A DNA stretch of 33,323 bases, taken from assembly GCF_001039355.2 (NCBI RefSeq), contig NW_019774380.1, positions 245,176 to 278,498 of the forward strand, written 5' to 3'. The DNA comes from Lingula anatina (Eukaryota; Brachiopoda; Lingulata; Lingulida; Lingulidae). Under the pieces are notes generated by a model. That model ran no database searches. It was not told the DNA's origin and was given only the letters and a program-made list of their open reading frames with translations. The translations under genes were made by a program, and so were the position numbers. Within the stretch, counting starts at the first letter, position 1. Each line of letters begins with the position of its first letter. Shown here one piece after another: positions 27,661 to 33,323 of the stretch.

Positions 27661-28931
27661 GTATACTCAGCTATTTTCAGATTTGTCAAACTGATGAGAA
27701 GGTGTAAGCCATTAACTTTACAACAAAATTCTTCAAGAGAATAATAAGGGAAATACTCATGCATATGAAAAAAGTTTATTGCCGTTGTTATTTTTTAATG
27801 AATATAACATGAACGTGACATCGTAAACACTGTGTTGTCAAGTAAAATGAAGCGTCTGATACAAAGTATCAAATGCGGTATTCACGTGCATGCTTGCTTT
27901 GCGGTGCGTTCAGTACACTTTGTTTACACTGACTAGTCAAGGTCAGAAGTGCACAATTTTTCTGTATAATATAATGCAGTTTCAATTTTGATTAGTGAAT
28001 TATCTTCAAGCTGTATTGCCATTTTCTGAACATTTGTATAAGCTACGAAATATTTCTCAGTCCAAATTTCTTTAAGTCCAAATGAGTGGCGGTACGACGC
28101 ACTTCCGGTTTTCGTCGAAATCTAAGCTGCGGTTTGCAGCACATTCAGGGCGTTCTACCTCAAAATGTACGCAGCCGCTTTGATTGGAATTTACAACACT
28201 TATTCTTTACATGATATAGCATCTACGTGCATAATTTGAGAGCTTTAGCTGTCATACATCTCTAGTGCCAATTCAAATTGTAAAAGGAGCTATTCCGACG
28301 ATTTCTTGAAGGGCAAGTCTATGAACGTGCTACAGTTGTCGTATGGATTCATAGTCGACAAACAATGTCGAAAATCTGTATCGATCATACAGAGTTACAG
28401 ACAAGTTGATAATGTGTGTTTATCTTACAGATAATTGTTTTATTTCCTCAAATTGATAAAACAGACTGAAGTGTCGTTAGAGACGATTGACGATGCGCTG
28501 AAATTGCGCAAATCGCCAAATTACGTAACGACCGATCTACCTTAACATGTAATACCATTGTTAAATATCTGTCTTCTCCCTCAAGAGTAAACTACTAGCA
28601 TCTGGTTCAATCTAATACGCCCACGTTTGAACAGATTCACAGCGAAAAGAGAATCCTGATCAAGTCATATTATTTCCTGCATTGCTTCTACGCCTACTTG
28701 AAGACCAAGTTTAGTTTTCCGGTTCTTTCAGTACCATATTCTGACAAAATAAAGTGCCAGAAAACCAAGTACCAAATTAACTGTAATTTTTTGTATGTCA
28801 AATCAATGAAGAAGAGACAATTTTTACAGTGTATTATCAAAGACAATGTAACTCATTAATGCAAACAGTGAAATAAGTGACAACTAGTTGCAGTCCACCC
28901 CCACCCTCTTTATTAACTTGTCATCCACAAT

Positions 28932-29236
28932 CAGGCCTATCCAACTACCAGACTCGGCACCGAATGATCCTGAATTCACCGGTAGATCAGACCACACTAC
29001 CCGTTTTCAGATCACATTACACAGTATCATACCCTGAACAAATTTTGAGTGGTGATGCAATGCTTTTCAACCCCGCTGAGAATCGTCACTATCACATCGC
29101 GTACTAGGCAAGAGCGGTGTCGCGTCTGATACTGTGTAATGCTATCTGACACACACCTTGAAAACTGGTAGTGTGGTCTCATCTACCGGTGAATTCAGGA
29201 TCATTCGGTGCCGAGTCTGGTAGTTGGGTAGGCCTG
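28932..29236. mobile_element. Palindromic foldback element, 305 bp
   Basis: The ends CAGGCCTATCCAACTACC and GGTAGTTGGGTAGGCCTG are inverted repeats that continue inward for about 110 bp (gactcggcaccgaatgatcc, gaattcaccggtaga, gaccacactacc, cattacacagtatca). ACAAT flanks both ends (28927-28931 and 29237-29241) as a 5-bp target duplication. The left arm repeats the fragment at 1-157. No transposase is present and I cannot assign a superfamily. Confidence 0.88.
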
Positions 29237-29241
29237 ACAAT

Positions 29242-32200
29242 GACAACAAAAATAGCATTTTTTTTTCACTTTTTTTAACACGGTCCTTCTTTTATAATGG
29301 ATTGGTTGTCAAAAAGTAAAATACCTTCTTATTTTCCATGTTTTTTCTAAAAATAGTTTTTGATGAGGTCAGGTACTCCTTATATAATGTCTATTAAAAG
29401 AATGTTATTGTAAGTCAACAAAATAACCCGCAATCAATGAACTAGTAGGGTATTCAATTATAATGAGGTACCTGTAATAATCGATTGATTTTCTTTTTTT
29501 TTCTTTTCTTTTTTCAAAGGGAAAAGCTCACCATTAATAGAGACCACAGGTATTAGACAAGGAGTCGCTGCTCTATCAATTACTGTTATTATCAAAATTA
29601 CCACCAATAACAATCTGAAACCCAAAGCTCCCAATGAAATGTACCTTTTTAGTCAAATCTTTTACTTAGACACTGTCGTAAAATAAAAACTTAAAGGTAG
29701 CTCATACCTTTTTTAAACAAATTTTCATCAAAAGTTACTACAACACTGCTAGGCTAAACTTGCCCATGTTCAGACTGCAAAATTCCTTATGACAGCATTG
29801 CTTAGTAATGATATGGCTCACTTGCAGTGCAATCAATGATCCCATCATTAAAATCCCTGTCATTTGATTTGCTTTCTATCAGCTATAATATCTGTCCCTC
29901 CAGAGATCAAAGTAAACAGTGCCTGACCTTCTGCATAGACATCCCACATCAAAAGGCAAACTGGTTTCACCAACTCCCACGTGTTGACACATGACGCCAA
30001 ATCAAAATATCAAAGATGCCTGGATGAAAATATCAACGTATTTTTCATTTCACCAAAGGTGTTGTTGCTTTTCAGCATATATCCCAATGTGTGTTTCTGA
30101 GTAATCAAATTAAGAGCAGTGTACCCAAAGGAAGAATGTAAATGAGCATGTTGTTACTACATGTTTTGCTGAAAGGATACAATTTTTTTGTTTGTTTGTT
30201 TCACCAAACAAACATGCCTCCAGTCCTGCTGCATTTGATAGCATGTATTATAATAATCAAATTAAGAATGAAAATTTCCAGAGGAAAAATAAAAGTGACA
30301 AATTTTATGTTTTTATGTCTTTAATAAGGAAGGATTATAAAATGTGAATAAGAATGCAAACTCTAGACCAGTTATTTTTTTACGTCACTTTTATAGTCTT
30401 GTTAATCAATTTTAAGCAAATGCTTGCAAATAAATATATAGCCAAATGCTATTGACGTTTCACTGTTGCAAAAAAAAAAACAAAAAAAAAAAAAAAAAAA
30501 AAAACTATTAATAATTGGTCTGAAGAGAAACAGGAAATAAAACAAAAATAATGACCTATAAAGTCCTAGAAATTATATCATTTTAATTATAAATACTCTA
30601 GTACACATCAGATTACGATAAATTGATTATAAACATAGCACAAATCCTACTTCCTGTGACTGACAATCAATTTCATTCTCCAAAAAAAGCTTTAAGTATA
30701 TACTTATTCCCACCTTTTTGGTTCAATTTTGTCCTTGGAACAACTGTGCACCAAGTATTTATAACTTCCCACACATCTGGTGTATAACATCAATTATATT
30801 CATCTCCTCAGAGATTTTCATTCTCGATGTTTACAACAATCCTATTCTCCATTGCATAATTTCTTCATTGATCTTCTCCTTTTTCTACTTATAACCTTGA
30901 TCCATTACTAAGTTGGGTTCCCTGAAAGGATTCACTCAAGCAGGAAGACCACCGCATCCCTTATCTTGCTGCTTTATGAAAAGCGAAATAACACTGGGCA
31001 TTTGGCAGTAAGAACATCTCTAACTAGGAGAGAGAGAATAAACTGCATTACAGATCCTCAAAGGGCATAGAGTCAAATTTAAAACAATGAGAGGCTTAAC
31101 CATCATACTCATGAAAAATCAATAAAATAAGACAAAACATACACAATACTATCCATTCTCTTTGGCCAAATCAACTGCTGTCGCAAATTTGATCTACTAC
31201 CATTTGCATTCAACACAAGAAACAGAGAGGATCCCCAGTTTTTCTATCATGCGTGTTGTGTAACACTATCACGTGTATGGTGTTGGCCGTTGCCAAGTCA
31301 AGTGTGTTGGTTGTGTTAACACTGATTGTGTTAGTTGTGACAATGCTGAATGCCAGTAGTTGTGACAGTGTGGAAGAATGTGGTAGGTGTGACAGCGTTG
31401 AGAACAGCATATTGGGACGTGACATCATCAGAGTGTGCCCAAAGCATGAACAGCTGGGCTCGCTCAAGCATATTTTTCACTTTCAGTCAAATAATCACTA
31501 ATTCACCACATCAATATTTAAGTGGTTGAAAAACTTGCCTTTCACGTTTCTGTGCGAGTCCAGTGTAGAGTGGATTGGGTCAAAAATTAGTCAAGTATTA
31601 TGAATTCATACCTTAGAAGTATACTACCTTAATGTTGACTTTTTAGTTAACTTTTCTGTTGACTGTTATTCACATAACAATGTGTCCCATAACAAATACA
31701 AAACAATGACACATTATAATTCTAAACCAGAGATAGTGTTCTAAACAGAATAACAGCTCAGGTTCAGTTTAACAAACAAGCAGTGTTTGTGGTGTTTATT
31801 TTGTTGGCCCTGTTTCATACTTGAAAGTATTCTCTGAAGTTTATCTACCAGTGTCAAAGAGGACAGCTTACAAAGAACATTTAAATCCCATACAGTGCCA
31901 CCTCTGTGTCCTATAAACATTGGCTATTATACGCAGTAGAAAAGGCATTTTGAAGCTTTAACTTGTAGATAATTCTTACACGCATAAAGATAAAAAGTGC
32001 TCACCATCCCTTTCCTTCAACCATAAAAACCTTTTAACATACAGAATCCCAAATATTGAAAAAAAAAACTGCCATCTGGAGTAGATATGAATGTTACTGC
32101 AAGATATGAGTAATCCAAAGGTCACCAAACAAAATAATATTTCATTATCTATCAAAACAGTTGACTTAAGTAGTGAGATATCCCCAAAACTGGGATTCTG

Positions 32201-33323
32201 CAGTAGTAGTAATTCCATTTTTGTTTCATACTACTTAACTAGGTGCAAGTAGTCCAGTGACCAGCTATACTCTTTTTGACTGTAAAGAGTAAATATGTCC
32301 CAATATTAAGTCTATAAGACAGAGACTAAAAATAGCACTAAGCAGTCATGTCTTGCAAAAAAAGGACTTCAAAACCCAAGGTGATCAGAATCCTCATTGT
32401 CATTTTTCTTACACCCCCCCCCCCCCACACACACACAAGCAAACATACACAAAAGAATACTAAACATGAAAACATAATAAAAACTTCTAAACAGGTTCTC
32501 TAGTACCAAGACAGACGGAATTCTTGCCCTTAGCTAAGCCACGCAATATGTCTGAATACCTCCACACAAATAGGAAATCAATGTAGACTCAGTCATGGTG
32601 CAAAATGTCAAAGGTCTACACGTATTCCAAAAAACCTGACAAGGATCATTACTGTGGAACCAGCTGGATATATTCGTGGAGATGTTTCGAGTTTTTCCCA
32701 TTTCTTCCATTGCCTGTTGACACCTGTCAGGATTGGAACTACACGCTGGCCTGGTCCCCAAAGCCATGGGTCAATAATACTAAACCAGTTTGGCTTGTGA
32801 ATCTGGAAGGCTTATAATTTCATACAGGGACTTGGGAGAATAATATTCGACTTGTAAAAGTAAAACATCTGAACGTCAGTCCCTATTTGGTCTTTTTATT
32901 TGAGTTATCAAAAAAAAAACAAGGCAGCAAAGCTGTCAAATGTACAGACAAAAAACAGGAAATAACTATGCACAAAATAGGCTACTGTCAATTCTGATGC
33001 AAAATTTTAATGATTGAATTTGACAAACTGCAATGATATGAGTTTATTTCCATTTTTGAAACTTTATTACACAATACACGATAACAAGTTTACCATCATT
33101 TTTACATAATCAACTAATAATGTTGTAAAGATGCAGGAAATGCCAAACAAACACTTTTACATATCTTATTAATGAAATAATGAAACTGTTAACATGCCTA
33201 AGAAATGAATCTGGGGAAATGTGAAAAAACGGCATTTCTTTGAAATAATGGCCCGATTAAGCTGATTTTTGAACTCAACCTGCGTTTTAGCAGGAATGAC
33301 CACTCCTGTGAGTTTCATGACAA
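29242..33323. other. Non-coding sequence with simple repeats
   Basis: No gene is recognised. It includes a poly-A tract at 30470-30504 broken by one C, a diverged TGTGACAGTG-rich patch at about 31245-31405, and a C13 plus (CA)n run at 32414-32437. The opposite-strand frames at 31210-31501 come from that TGTG-rich patch. The standard GSK3 first exon was searched for on the minus strand and not found. Confidence 0.5.
32414..32437. repeat. Poly-C and (CA)n run
   Basis: Thirteen C followed by acacacacaca. Confidence 0.95.

Larger units (their letters stand above)
26898..28541. mobile_element. Non-autonomous DNA transposon with TTAA target site
   Basis: A perfect 16-bp terminal inverted repeat, GGTAGATCGGTCGTTA, lies at 26898-26913 with its complement at 28526-28541. 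Both sides are flanked by TTAA (26894-26897 and 28542-28545). The element is 1,644 bp with no transposase frame. TTAA duplication is typical of piggyBac and Kolobok superfamilies; the termini do not start CCC as in most piggyBac, so the class is left open. It carries a 205-bp tandem array and a (GT)n run internally. Confidence 0.88.

Noticed and set aside
30470-30504. Poly-A tail of a retroelement
   Set aside because: No retroelement body, promoter boxes or target duplication could be recognised beside the tract.
31210-31501. Overlapping frames on both strands
   Set aside because: Generated by a TGTG-rich degenerate repeat; opposite-strand frames of equal size are expected from such sequence.

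Overview
The window is AT-rich animal (metazoan) genomic DNA. One gene can be read with confidence: a glycogen synthase kinase-3 (GSK3, beta-like) gene on the minus strand. Eight coding exons between 6325 and 9812 carry everything from just before the kinase domain to the C-terminus. All eight have GT..AG junctions, keep frame when joined, and share phases with the vertebrate gene. Exon 7 appears to combine two exons that are separate in vertebrates. The protein is very close to animal GSK3 in the kinase core, with a Gln/Pro/Ala-rich tail of its own. The short introns (about 230-370 bp), long first intron, many microsatellites and small inverted-repeat transposons suggest an invertebrate. A lophotrochozoan, perhaps a mollusc, is my guess from the protein; it cannot be proved from this sequence.

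Layout from left to right. 1-457: two small inverted-repeat elements, the first cut by the window edge. 461-1485: non-coding. 1486-5153: a 1.83 kb block present twice, almost identical, with a single 'n' at the junction; this looks like an assembly artefact. 5154-6324: GSK3 3' UTR and downstream sequence. 6325-9812: the eight exons. 9813-about 24410: a region read as the long 5' intron, holding tandem duplications (10284-11892), two inverted-repeat elements (14033-14247 and 19029-19314), microsatellites and a G-rich tract. 24411-24513: a possible alternative first coding exon whose donor phase fits exon 2. 26898-28541: a 1.64 kb non-autonomous DNA transposon with 16-bp terminal inverted repeats and TTAA flanks, carrying an internal 205-bp tandem array. 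28932-29236: a palindromic element with a 5-bp target duplication, related to the fragment at the left edge. 29237-33323: non-coding.

The usual GSK3 N-terminus with the inhibitory serine (Ser9 in human GSK3B) was not found. It may lie beyond 33323, or the transcript read here may start from the alternative exon at 24.4 kb, which lacks that site. The most interesting signals are this candidate start, a perfect 50-bp triplication covering the exon 8 splice donor, and the set of unclassified inverted-repeat transposons. No bacterial-type system, CRISPR array, rRNA or convincing tRNA was seen.
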